From: Pavlovales sp. CCMP2436
Taxonomy: Eukaryota > Haptophyta > Pavlovophyceae > Pavlovales
DNA length: 15,250 bases
Reading direction: 5' to 3'
Assembly: GCA_026770615.1 (NCBI GenBank)
Contig: MU631312.1
Location: forward strand, 117,099 to 132,348
How positions within the stretch are numbered: position 1 is the stretch's first letter; every line of letters starts with the position of its first letter. The notes below the pieces were generated by a model. That model did no database searches and had not been told where the DNA came from. It saw only the letters and a program-made list of their open reading frames with translations. Position numbers and translations under genes: made by a program. This document shows, piece after piece, positions 1 through 8,036 of the stretch.

Positions 1-62
1 GCTAAGATCAGCCTGACTTGAACTTGAAACGTACCGCCAGCCCGAACCCCCCTATATTAGTA
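1..62. repeat. 62-bp segment shared with the insert in the left copia LTR
   Basis: These bases match 7823-7884 in the same orientation with about three mismatches counted by eye; shared stretches include AACTTGAAACGTACCGCCAG. Here the segment lies in the 3' tail of the minus-strand non-LTR retrotransposon remnant, downstream of its last stop at 141-143. At 7823-7884 it is part of a segment that only one of the two copia LTRs has. It is therefore a dispersed repeat, either a LINE tail or a short non-autonomous element sharing that tail. The left boundary lies outside the window. Confidence 0.8.
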
Positions 63-140
63 TAGGTGGTATGGCCGCTGATGCTGTGTTTTGATTCAAT
101 TTCCTTGCTGCCCGCTTGGCGGTCTGGACGGCCCACATGG
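63..140 (-). other. 3' untranslated tail of the non-LTR retrotransposon remnant
   Basis: This stretch lies between the TAG stop of the retrotransposon frame (141-143) and the dispersed 62-bp repeat at the window edge. I see no coding potential. No poly(A) tract or simple-repeat tail is visible, so the true 3' end of the element must lie beyond the left edge. Confidence 0.4.
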
Positions 141-1124
141 CTACCTTAAACTTGTACGCGTCGTATATAGATATATTGTCCTTCGTGGACGCCGCTGATG
201 CTTCAATGCCGCTTCGCGTGATTTGTGCATTCTGAGGCTATAGCGTAGGAGAGTGTAGTGTAAGTCGCCGGGCTTGGGTGCGTCCCCGGTGTCGACGTCC
301 TTCTTTCTGAGCTCTTCTTTGACACGTAATCCTACCCTTCCGGTGAAGTAGTCCGGCCGATATCATATATGTCGCCATTGATTATATTTGGCGGGTTCCA
401 GGCGCAGGGACAGTTCCTTGCAGAGAGAGCGGTGGAGGTCGTGGCGGTGCTTTTCCGGTGCCGAGCACTCGTGGTATAGGTGATGCTTTGTGTCTTGCGA
501 GTTGGGTGCTTTGCATTGAGGGCAGACGAGGCCCATTGTTTCGGACTTTCCGTCGATGGTAATTGTAGTGGTGGTCATCGCCGGAAATTCTGCTGCTCAC
601 TCGGCATTGTGGCGGTATGATCCGAGTACCAATCTGGCCATGTGTTTGGTGTACTTTTCCGTGGGTCGCTGTTGGCCCCTAACTCGTGGGAGACGCAGAG
701 CAGTCGTGCTCTCTTGTAACCACATGGCTTCTACATTGGCCATTCTACCTATGCCGGGGGCATGCTTGATGGGGCCTCTCTTCTCTAGGCGATCCCTCGC
801 AACTCTGTCTATTAGCGCATGGCGTGCTGCTCGTTGGTCGGATGTGATGATGTCTCCTGTCGCAGTGGCCGCTATTGCCCAGCACTGGGCCGTGAGCGTG
901 TTTTTTGTGAGCTGTACTGTGGCGGCTTCTCTGTGTACTGCTACCGCCTTTGAGCCCCAGTCGCTCAATGCGTTCTGCACGAGCTTTATGACAGACCGGG
1001 GTTGGAGGTGGGGAGGCAAATCAGCCTGGCTGCGCCAGTTGACGTTTCGTGTGGAGATGAACTGAGCTCCACTCGAGCACGCGAGCCCGTCGAGCTCGCT
1101 CACTGAGCCGATGGGGGGCAAATA
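141..1124 (-). pseudogene. Non-LTR (LINE-type) retrotransposon, C-terminal RNase H and zinc-knuckle remnant
   Basis: One minus-strand frame runs from about 1124 to a TAG at 141-143 and is broken by two TGA codons (597-599 and 363-365). Upstream it is closed by further stops at 1125-1127 and 1131-1133, so the copy is 5'-truncated or rearranged there. The first part (597-1121) has features of a retroelement RNase H: LTAQCWAIAATATGDIITSD resembles the AExxAI...TDS strand-helix pattern, and KHAPGIGRMANVEA resembles the H-x-PG-H...N-x-x-A-D end. After the first TGA comes a CCHC-type knuckle, CPQCKAPNSQ followed by HHLYHEC, as found at the C-terminus of many LINE ORF2 proteins just after RNase H. 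The last 74 codons (to 141) are basic and unassigned. No reverse transcriptase domain is present in the window. Assignment as LINE C-terminus is moderately sure; the clade is not determined. The truncated 5' edge abuts the region leading into the Harbinger-type transposase. Confidence 0.55.
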
Positions 1125-1127
1125 TCA

Positions 1128-1404
1128 GAGCTACGTCGACGAGCAAGAGCGGGAGCGCGCTGTTGCACGGCCAGGAAGCCACCTACGCTACCAGGCATTC
1201 CTCGCCTGCATCGCGTGGCTTGTGGACGAGTACCCCCCCTCGCTCGCCAAGGGCAGCTACGTCCGACGCGACAGAGCGGCACCGCGGCCACGCTCCAGCG
1301 CTGCGCGGCAGTCAAGCTCGATGTGGCACACTCTTCCCATGGTTATCGTCGAAGCCATCCTGAGACTCAGGTAAAAACAGTTTTCTTCGCATGAAAAAAA
1401 TCGC
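1128..1404 (+). other. Transposase gene 5' region, possible non-recognised upstream exon
   Basis: A plus-strand frame is open from ATG 1111 to 1374 and reaches a good splice donor, CTCAG|GTAAAA, at 1370/1371. If used, this phase-2 donor would join in frame to the transposase only at the poor acceptor TTAAG|C (1439/1440); the better acceptors downstream are in the wrong phase. The encoded stretch (for example YQAFLACIAWLVDEYPPSLA) is not recognised. A 12-bp perfect palindrome, ATCGCATGCGAT, lies at 1400-1411, next to the first in-frame ATG of the transposase frame. This may hold the promoter or leader of the transposase gene and the left end of the transposon, but no terminal inverted repeat could be assigned. 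Confidence 0.25.
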
Positions 1405-3288
1405 ATGCGATGCGTGAAAATCATTGTTGCCGGCTTAAGCCAAATAACATATGCATACGCGAAGCCCGCTACTGTACACCAACACCAGGCTCGAGGCTTG
1501 CAGGTGCACGCCGCTGCGCTCGCGCGGCAGCGCCGCGAGGCGTCGTCGAAGCGGATGAAGATGATCATCTACGTCGCCGCGGTCATCGTCGCCGCGATGA
1601 CCTTCGGCGTCATCGCCGCGCAGTGCGAGCAGGTGTCGTTGCCGGAAGGGGCTGCTGCGACGGCGATCGACTTCGGGCGCCGGAAGTACGGCACTGTCCC
1701 CCGCATGACGCAGATTCTCCCGGTGCTGTTCGACCCGAACTTCGCGCCGGACTTCTCCGAGTGGGTGCGCATGCGACGGCCTACCTTCGACGTTCTCATG
1801 AAGGCGCTGCTGCGTCTTCCCGCCTACAAAAAGTACGGCGCCGATTGGCTGCCGCGCAGAGGGGAGATGGGGCGGCCCGTGGAGACCACGATGAGGCAAG
1901 AGATGATGGTTGCTCTGTTCTACCTCGCGGGCAATGAGCCCATCAAGCGGATCGCCACCATCTTCAACCTGTCGGGCGGCGGCGCGGTCACAGAGGTCGT
2001 GCTCCGTTTCGTCATGGCGGTGTGCAGCCTCGAGAAGGAGTACATCAAGATGCCTGCCGGCGCGCGCATGGCGGAGGTGGTTGCCGGGATGCGCTCGCTC
2101 AAGGGCGTGCCCGGGTGCTTTGGGTGCGTCGACGGGACGCACATCCAAGTACCCGCTCCCAGGCAGAACAGGTGGTAGCTGGCCACTGGCAGTAAAAACG
2201 ACTTGTCTGCAGACAACGTGGGCTGACCTGTGACTTCCTCCCTCCCTGCTCCCCTGTATAGGCGTGCAGCAACGACTACAACAGCTATAAGAAGATGTAC
2301 ACGATAGTGCTGCAGGCGCTTGTCGATCACGACGGATACTTCTGCGACGTCTTCAGTGGGGTACCGGGGAGTGTCAATGACAGGCAAGTGAACCCAATAA
2401 TATAGCGATATTTATTGCTGTCATTTTACCGTATTACGGTAAAATACCCCCCCCCTTTCCCCCCCTCCCTTTGCGTGTTCTGCCTACTATTCTCTGTTAA
2501 ATGATGCAATATTTAAATATAACTATTAACAGTACTATTATAATTAATGAACAGGCGGGTCTTTCGGATGAGCGGTCTCGGTAAGACGCTCGCGGTTATT
2601 GCTCTCAGCGTGGGCTCGGTCGGCAAGTTCGTGCTAGCTGACAACGGTTACAATTTGCGCGTGTTCATGCTCGTCGGCCACGGGACAACACTCGATGCCG
2701 CCGAGTGCGCCGCGAACGACATGATCGACAAGACTCGCTATGTCGTTGAAAATGCCTTTGGGCGTCTCAAAGCGCGCTTTCGGTCCGCGCTACTATCCCG
2801 CATCACTCCCCCCCCCAACTCCCCATGCCATGCCACCCTTGCCTAATCGCTAACCCGGCGTGTGTCACTTTTTATTTTATTTAAATTATATTAAGTTAAA
2901 TAAGTGGGGGAGGGGGGGGGTCTCCGTCGAGTATAACGTTGCTTCCAATCCCAGCGCCCCCCGGCCCTCTGACATCTCACCCCTTGCCTACACGCTACAC
3001 GGTTTTTTTTCTTTTTTTTGACGCAGCCGCCTCAAGTACTTGAACTGTGAGATCAAGCACGCCGGGCACTACTCCTTGTGCTGCTGCATTCTCCACAACT
3101 TTATTCAGCTGCATGAAGGGCCCACTGGCAACACGCGCGCGCTGCAGCGGCGCTCGCCGGCACCGGGCGAGCGGCAGCGAGCAGAGCGTGCGCATGCGAC
3201 AGACGACGAGATCCAGGCCAACCTCGGCCGGTCCGACGACGCGCGGGCCCCGGTGTACGGGCGTCTCCTGCCTCTTCACGTGCGGTAG
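1405..3288 (+). CDS. PIF/Harbinger (HARBI1-type) DDE transposase, four exons
   Basis: Exons inferred from splice signals and phase are 1405-2171, 2270-2383, 2555-2782 and 3027-3288, which join into 456 codons plus stop with no internal stop. Family features appear in order: RPTFDVLMKALLRL; a helix-turn-helix-like stretch with ALFYLAGNEPIKRIATIFNL; first catalytic Asp in CVDGTHIQVPAP (codon 2131-2133); YNSYKKMYTIVLQALVDHDG and PGSVNDRRVFRMSGL across the second splice; second Asp in VLADNGYNL (2640-2642); Glu in VVENAFGRLKARFR (2748-2750); and the C-terminal CCCILHNFIQLHE typical of DDE_Tnp_4 proteins. Human HARBI1 is about 350 residues, so this product has an extended N-terminus. An alternative start is ATG 1555, just before a hydrophobic stretch. 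Expected role: nuclear DNA transposase that cuts and pastes its own element, normally with an element-encoded Myb-like partner. The Myb-like gene that converges on it (3932-6969) fits that partner. Family assignment is confident; activity is not shown. Confidence 0.88.
2172..2269 (+). other. Transposase intron 1 (GT-AG, 98 bp)
   Basis: The donor is AACAG|GTGGTA and the acceptor GTGCAG|CAACG, preceded by a pyrimidine-rich tract at 2235-2258. An earlier AG at 2260-2261 would give the wrong frame. Only the 2269 acceptor joins the first-Asp exon to the NDYNSYKKMY exon in phase 2. Confidence 0.75.
2384..2554 (+). other. Transposase intron 2 (GC-AG, 171 bp)
   Basis: The donor that keeps the family motif (GSVNDRRVF) in frame is GACAG|GCAAGT, a match to the known GC-AG donor consensus. 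The acceptor is GAACAG|GCGG. A nearby GT (CAA|GTGAAC, 2390) would put the third exon out of frame. The intron contains a run of C (about 2449-2465) and an AT-rich second half. Confidence 0.75.
2783..3026 (+). other. Transposase intron 3 (GT-AG, 244 bp)
   Basis: The donor TTTCG|GTCCGC follows the catalytic Glu exon, and the acceptor GACGCAG|CCGC is preceded by a long T tract (3002-3019). Joining gives KARFRRLKYLNCEIK, as expected for the family. Reading through the donor instead ends at a stop near 2846. Confidence 0.8.
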
Positions 3289-3527
3289 CGACCGCCCTCG
3301 ACGACGTCGACGCTGGCAAGAAGCTGCTGGCTGATTTCACGCGCTTCGCCGCCCTGGCCAAGTCTCACAAGGACAGGGCGTACGCGCAGCACGTGCGGGC
3401 CTCAATTGATGTCAACGCGACGCGCCAGGCGGCAGTTGACGCCATCGACGCGGCACGCCGGGCGGCACGCCAGGCCCCGGTGGCACGCGAGTGTAAATTT
3501 CGATTCATTAGTTCACTAAGTAGTTAG
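3289..3527 (+). pseudogene. Possible out-of-frame C-terminal continuation of the transposase
   Basis: After the TAG at 3286-3288 another frame stays open to TAG 3525-3527 with coding-like composition, including DVDAGKKLLADFTRFAALAK and an Ala/Arg-rich helix with repeated ARRAARQA. It is in a different frame from exon 4. I could not find a splice pair that joins them, so a one-base indel near 3240-3290 is the simplest explanation if the parent protein extended this far. HARBI1-type proteins often end soon after the LHN motif, so the stretch may instead be unrelated. Confidence 0.3.
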
Positions 3528-3931
3528 TTAATAGTTAGAGCTTCAAAATGACTTCAGCTCTAAACTTAATGAAAAATTATTGCACTATGTTTCTTCTACG
3601 TCGAATTAACTTCTAGTAAAACTACGAGCGACCGTCCAATATGTTGTTGAATTTCAGTAAAATTGAAATTAAACCCTCACTTATAGGTTAAGGTAACTTA
3701 TAGCAGCCAATTGACAGCAGCGGCGCGCAAGTGAGGAACAATTAAGTATACTAGTAAAATCAACGACGGCCATCAACGCACACATTTTTATAAGTCGCAG
3801 GTAAATGTTTGATTTATTAATTAAACAAGTGGTATTTAATAGGTTAACGAGTAAGTTCATTATTTCGAAGTAAATTCGCAGACGGCCGGGAGCAGCAATG
3901 CAGAAGCGGAGACCGCCGTCACAGGCGAGGC
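3528..3931. other. AT-rich spacer between convergent genes
   Basis: Composition changes abruptly from GC-rich coding sequence to AT-rich, with many TTAA, TAAT and AATTGAAATT tracts. No convincing open frame or RNA gene is visible. Position between the 3' ends of the plus-strand transposase gene and the minus-strand Myb-like gene suggests it supplies both 3' untranslated regions and polyadenylation signals. GC content returns at about 3885. Confidence 0.5.
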
Positions 3932-4162
3932 TCAGTCCGGTTGAGCCGCGTCGATTGCGCGCATCCGAGCGACCGGCTTCGAGTTTGGCACGCGCGTAAT
4001 TTCGAGCTGCTGCTCGATCTCGTCGAGCACATCGAGCAGCGCAGCCCCAGGCATAGACCACACATCGCGCGCCGCGTCGAGCCAGACCTTCGTCGCCTGC
4101 ATGCCCATGCTCGCCTCCGGCGGCTGCATGGCCATCGAGCGCGCGAGCTCCGTGAGCCCTGC

Positions 4163-4261
4163 CTGAAACTACAGGATCGAACATAAGGGGTAATAAGGGA
4201 AAGGGGGGGGGTGAGGTGCCGGGCGACACGTCGACGAATATAAAAGGATATTATAACTGAC
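4163..4261 (-). other. Last intron of the Myb-like gene (99 bp)
   Basis: The donor is GATTCA|GTCAGT and the acceptor TAGTTTCAG|GCAGG on the minus strand. Joining at phase 0 gives ASMGDS followed by AGLTELARSMAMQPP, a smooth continuation. Reading through the donor runs into low-complexity sequence rich in proline. Confidence 0.6.
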
Positions 4262-4919
4262 TGAATCTCCCATCGACGCCACGACGGCCGACAACGATTT
4301 CTCGCCAGGCACCTCATCGGGCAGCTGCTCGGTGCGCAGTTGTGAAAGGGCCAGCGATTTCTCGAGTTTAGTCTTGCGCCTCTTCATCGACTTGCCGGAT
4401 TTAACAGCCTCGGCGATGCAGAGGGCTTCCTCGTGGGTCCAGATCGTCTGCCCCTGCATGGCCTTCGCCCACAGTTCGAAGAGAAGAAGGCCGCCTTCAT
4501 GGCGGCGGCGGTCTCCGGAGTCCACGATAGGCGAGTGGCGACCGCGTTCTCCCGCGGTGTCAGGCCGTAAGTCTGCGGTCGCGCGCGCGGCTCGGCCGAG
4601 GAGCCGCCGGCGTGGCCGCTACCAGTGCCGATTGGGTACGCCTCCTCCTCCGCCTCCCCCCCCTCGTCGTGCTGGTTGGAGATGCTGCCCTGCGGTTGTG
4701 AGTCATCGTCCGTGTTCACGCCACACCCCGGCTGCCACTCGAAGTCAGCACCCGCCTCGGCGAAGAAGGCGTCCATCACCGCGAGGCCCAAGCCTGTAAG
4801 CAGGTAGTGCGGTCGGCGGTCGCACCCGAAAAACAAAGAAAAAAAGCGGAGATAGTAGAGATCGACTGTTTAGCCGCAAGCCCATCAGCAACATATTAAT
4901 ATTTCAAGATTAAAAACAC

Positions 4920-5790
4920 AACACACCTGCCATGCCATCGGACGCCGTGGCGGCGCCGGGCCCCTTTTTCCCGTTATTCACCCCCCCACCGACCGGGAGG
5001 CCTGGAAGTTGGTAGGGGACGATCGGTCGGTGATCAAGCAAATAGGTAGTGCGCAGCTTGTGCAACAACAACCACAAAAGGATCGGGTGATCTGGCAGAT
5101 CGACGCGATCTTATGCAAGCACTTTGAATAAATATTGTTATTCATACAAACAATATGCAACACCACACACAGCACACCCATACCTCGCAGGCTCGTTGGG
5201 ACCTGGGGGGTCACGTTAGCGGCGCGGGACCCTGACGCCGCCTGCTGCACCTCGCCTGGAAGTAGGGAGGGTAACTTCGGTCGGTAATCAAGCAAACAGG
5301 TCTTGCGCAGCTTTGCCCCCCCCCCCCCAAACAAATGGATGGATGTGAGGCGGTCAGGTCTCGCGCAGCTTGTGCGTGTAAGAAAAAAAGAAAAAAGAGG
5401 GGGGCGGGGGGTGACAGCGCAGATCAGCGGCGTTAAGCCATCCCATCGAACACATATTAATAACGTCCTATAGTTTACAACACCCATATGATCACCTGCC
5501 TTGCGCGCCTTGCGTGCTCCACCAGCCTCTCTCCCCTGCCCCGCCGTCGCCTCCGGGCCTGGAAGTAGGGATGGTACGATCAGTCGGTAATAAAGCAAAC
5601 AGGTCTCGCGCAGCTTACGAAAAAAAATAAAAAAAAATGAACGGATGTGAGGCAGTCAGGTCGCGCGCAGCTTGTGCGTGTAAAAAAAAAAGGGGGGGGG
5701 GAGGGGGTGACAGCGCAGATCAGCGGCGTTACGGCATATTAATATGTCCAATAGTTGACAGCACAGCACACCCATATGATCAACTGCCGT
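4920..5790 (-). repeat. Tandem exon-intron repeat in the Myb-like gene (units of about 250-300 bp)
   Basis: Three short exons (5558-5496, 63 nt; 5255-5184, 72 nt; 5001-4927, 75 nt) each start after an acceptor of the form ACTTCCAG|GC and begin and end in phase 1. Their flanks repeat. The plus-strand block beginning GCCTGGAAGT recurs at about 5000, 5254 and 5557; GGATGTGAGGC recurs at 5341 and 5643; GTGACAGCGCAGATCAGCGG recurs at 5411 and 5707; CACCCATATGATCA recurs at 5481 and 5769. Spacings are about 254-303 bp. The end of exon 2 (KARKARTA) is homologous to the end of the 63-nt exon (GARKARKAG), so the unit arose by duplicating an exon end plus its intron. All three extra exons are multiples of three and can be kept or skipped without losing frame. 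Their products are low-complexity linkers. Confidence 0.75.
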
Positions 5791-6081
5791 GCGCGCCTTG
5801 CGCGCTTTATCAGCCGAGCCCCCCTCCAGCGCCGCCTCCTGCTCCCTGGGCGACGGGGAACGCCGGCGCCCGTTTCTGGAGATGAAGGTCCGCGGCGGGG
5901 TGGAGGCGAGCGGGATGCACTTCTCGCCGTGTCCGTGGCCCGCGAGGTGATTTATCGTGTGGATGTCGCGCCCCCCAACGAAACGTTCCATCTTCTCGAG
6001 GTACGGCCAATCGGCCAATAGGCCGGCCAACTTGTTGTCGCCGTCGCGCTTGCTGGCCTTTGGCGCGCGTCGGGGTTCATC

Positions 6082-6228
6082 CTGAAAGAAGGGAAGGGGG
6101 AGAGGGTTTGTTTATTTATTTTCCGTTAATGCACGTACAAGGGGCACGTACAAAGGGGGGTCGGGCGGGCGGAAGGGGGGGGGAGGGTTGGGGGGGGGAG
6201 CCAGGCGAGAGTATCACTGCGCACGTAC
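6082..6228 (-). other. First intron of the Myb-like gene (147 bp)
   Basis: The minus-strand donor GAGGAG|GTACGT is strong and the acceptor TTCTTTCAG|GATGA is preceded by a long pyrimidine tract, seen as G runs on the plus strand (6165-6199). Phase 0 on both sides joins GSGEE to DEPRRAPKASKRDG. Confidence 0.75.
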
Positions 6229-7006
6229 CTCCTCGCCCGATCCGCTCTCGTCGTCGTTGGTGTCTACGAGGTCGACGCAGTCGCGCCCGCCCATATCCGC
6301 AGCGCCGGTCGTCAGCGCGGTGTATTTGCTATGCAGCACGAGGAAGTGCTTCCTGCACGCCTCCGCGCTGCGCGTCGGGTCCCACTCCGGCCCGCTGCGC
6401 AGCGCGCAGAGTCCCGGCACGCGGAGCCAGATCGTCTTCTGGCCCCAGCGGTTTTTCAAGTCCTTTGACTCAACCGGGCCGACGGGCATGACATTCATCA
6501 CGTCGAGGAGAATCATGCTCTCCCGTGTGAAAGGCATCTTTATCCAGTTGCGCATCTTCTCCCACCCCACCTTCCTCACCACCTTCTTCTTGCCTCCCGG
6601 CTTCGGCGGCCGGCCCTTCTTCTTGCGCTCCTTGGGCTGCGTCTCCGCCTCGCCCTCCGCCGCCGCCTCCACCGGCGCCTCTACCGGCGCATCAGCCTGC
6701 GATTAGCCGGTGCGCTTCTTGTAGGGAGGGAGCGCAGCCGCGGCCGTCGCCGCGCTGCCGCGTGCTGTCGAGGTCGCGATCGCGCCCACGCTGCCCACGG
6801 TCGCAGCCTCGGTCGCGCTCAGCCGCCTCTTGCGCCGGCAAATCACGTCGTCCACGTCATCCGGCTTCGGCGGCGAAGCGAACGGGGGCGGTAGCGCCTT
6901 GTGGCGCTTGCCCTAGGTAGGCGCCGCCCCGTCCGCTACGTTCGGCCGCCGCTAGCGCGTGCCCCTCATGGATCTGTCACGCACTGGATTTTCTGATCGC
7001 ATTGTC

Positions 7007-7040
7007 GATTTTATCGATAAAATCCACCATGGTGGATTTT
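7007..7040. repeat. Two overlapping perfect palindromes
   Basis: GATTTTATCGATAAAATC (7007-7024) is an 18-bp perfect palindrome. A second, 22 bp long, occupies 7019-7040 and is centred on CCACCATGGTGG. They share AAAATC. The second carries an ATG in a good Kozak context on both strands (plus 7029-7031, minus 7030-7028). The structure lies just upstream of the Myb-like gene start and at the edge of GC-rich sequence, so it could be a transposon end or a fold-back insertion. It also gives a 17-codon minus-strand upstream ORF ending at 6979-6977. Confidence 0.8.
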
Positions 7041-7241
7041 TTTTTACCATCCTCGCTGGACCGCGCGTTCCGGCGCATCGAGCCAATCGAGCTCGATGTC
7101 CTCGTGCCGGAGGCGCCACACCTGTACCCGTCCGTCGCAGCGACTGCGCTGTGTACAGTGTCGTCTGCCCCGCCTGGGCAAGGCTGCCAATTGCCGCTGC
7201 GACCGCGCTGGGTGCTTGCGCTCCCGCACTCACTGGCACAG
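7029..7241 (+). CDS. Possible host gene exon, function not established
   Basis: The frame opens at ATG 7029 (ACCATGG) and is open to a strong donor, GCACAG|GTGAGC, at 7241/7242. The product includes RRIEPIELDVLVPEAPHLYP and a later PRWVLALPHSLAQ. The pattern of hydrophobic strands, then HLYP, then a leucine-rich helix is faintly like an RWD domain of DExH RNA helicases, but this is weak. The copia element sits 34 bp inside the presumed intron. No convincing next exon was recognised after 13292, although several AG acceptors occur at 13389-13461. The opposite strand also has a short open frame here. A real exon and a chance frame remain both possible. Confidence 0.3.
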
Positions 7242-7270
7242 GTGAGCACACAAACCTTCGATAATATCAA

Positions 7271-7275
7271 GGGTT
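7271..7275. repeat. Copia target-site duplication, left copy (GGGTT)
   Basis: GGGTT immediately precedes the TG end of the left LTR and is repeated exactly at 13288-13292 after the CA end of the right LTR. Five base pairs is the usual copia duplication length, so both element ends are preserved as inserted. Confidence 0.9.
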
Positions 7276-7642
7276 TGTTGGATACGCCGGTAGATCTCAT
7301 CTCTCGTCTAGTCCTTGCAGCGCTAGACGATACCCATCGACTCGACGGGCGGCAGGTCTCTAGGGAAGTTGAGCGAATGTAAGCGGAAAAGAAACAGACA
7401 AACAAAAACGGCGGATGAAGCAAAAGCGAGCGGGTAACCGAAACCCGTAACCGAAGAGTGATTAACAGCAGCAGTGTTGCTATTAATCTGACTCTCGGTT
7501 CAACTGGACTTTAAGTCCAATACCTGGACCACAGTAGCAAGCGGCTTACCCGTATGACACGGGTTGGAACCAGCAAGTGTGTGCTATGTGCTGCGGGGCA
7601 GGGGGTCAGCGGTATAGGCTGGAGTATATGCAATAGCTAGAG

Positions 7643-7794
7643 CATATACTACCGGAGATCCATCGGCACGCGCGGTGGCGCCCAAGCCAGCGCAGCCGAC
7701 TAAGGCACGCAGCAGGCAATGGGCAACGCAGCGCTCAGACCAGCACAACATTCAGAACAGTCAGACGCCAGCTTGAATCCCTATCATAAATATA
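7643..7794. repeat. 152-bp direct repeat inside the left LTR, copy 1
   Basis: It begins CATATACTACCGGAGATCC and ends ATCATAAATATA. It is repeated at 7885-8036 with one difference (C at 7780, T at 8022). The two copies are separated by 90 bp that include the sequence shared with the window start. It is absent from the right LTR. Confidence 0.9.
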
Positions 7795-7884
7795 TATAGC
7801 GCGTAGGAGCCTGCGTCGGAGCGCTAAGATCAGCCTGCCTTGAACTTGAAACGTACCGCCAGCCCGAACCCCCCTACATTAATA

Positions 7885-8036
7885 CATATACTACCGGAGA
7901 TCCATCGGCACGCGCGGTGGCGCCCAAGCCAGCGCAGCCGACTAAGGCACGCAGCAGGCAATGGGCAACGCAGCGCTCAGACCAGCACAACATTCAGAAC
8001 AGTCAGACGCCAGCTTGAATCTCTATCATAAATATA
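7885..8036. repeat. 152-bp direct repeat inside the left LTR, copy 2
   Basis: This is the second copy of the repeat at 7643-7794, offset by 242 bp. After it, ACTAGCCATACCGTCAACA returns to sequence shared with the right LTR. ATATAC occurs at both borders of the whole extra segment (7644-7649 and 8032-8037), which fits either a 6-bp target duplication or deletion microhomology. Confidence 0.88.

Larger units (their letters stand above)
3932..6969 (-). pseudogene. Myb/SANT-like, AT-hook DNA-binding protein gene (Harbinger second gene), decayed
   Basis: Inferred minus-strand exons are 6969-6229, 6081-5784, 5558-5496, 5255-5184, 5001-4927, 4793-4262 and 4162-3932, ending at TGA 3934-3932. Phases agree throughout (0, then four phase-1 junctions, then 0), and the total is one base short of 671 codons. 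Exon 1 encodes basic clusters (CRRKRRL), an AT-hook-like KKKGRPPKPGGKKK, and a Myb/SANT-like region from MPFTRESMILLDVMNVMPVG to RSAEACRKHFLVLHSKY. Exon 2 encodes WPYLEKMERFVGGRDIHTIN; exon 6 is acidic, then has IWTHEEALCIAEAVKSGKSM; exon 7 is helical (AALLDVLDEIEQQLEITR). Damage: TAG at 6954-6952 and 6915-6913, TAA at 6705-6703, a one-base frameshift near 4476-4500, and a donor after exon 2 reading TT instead of GT (5783-5782). PIF/Harbinger elements are known to encode a Myb-like partner that binds element ends and recruits the transposase; the convergent position supports that role, but it is inference. Confidence 0.7.

Noticed and set aside
141..1124. UGA recoded as an amino acid in this organism
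   Set aside because: The broken frames contain TGA, TAG and TAA alike, and intact frames here end in TGA or TAG, so ordinary decay explains them.
1371..7050. GGTAAAAA at the left and TTTTTACC at the right as Harbinger terminal inverted repeats
   Set aside because: Similarity stops after about eight bases, which are A-rich, and no matching 3-bp target duplication flanks them.
7500..7570. tRNA-like appearance of the LTR segment with GGTTGGAACC
   Set aside because: It resembles a B box and nearby hairpins exist, but no cloverleaf with acceptor, D and anticodon arms could be folded by eye.
7643..8036. CRISPR-like repeat-spacer structure
   Set aside because: There are only two 152-bp copies in a eukaryotic LTR, with none of the short regular repeats or cas genes expected.
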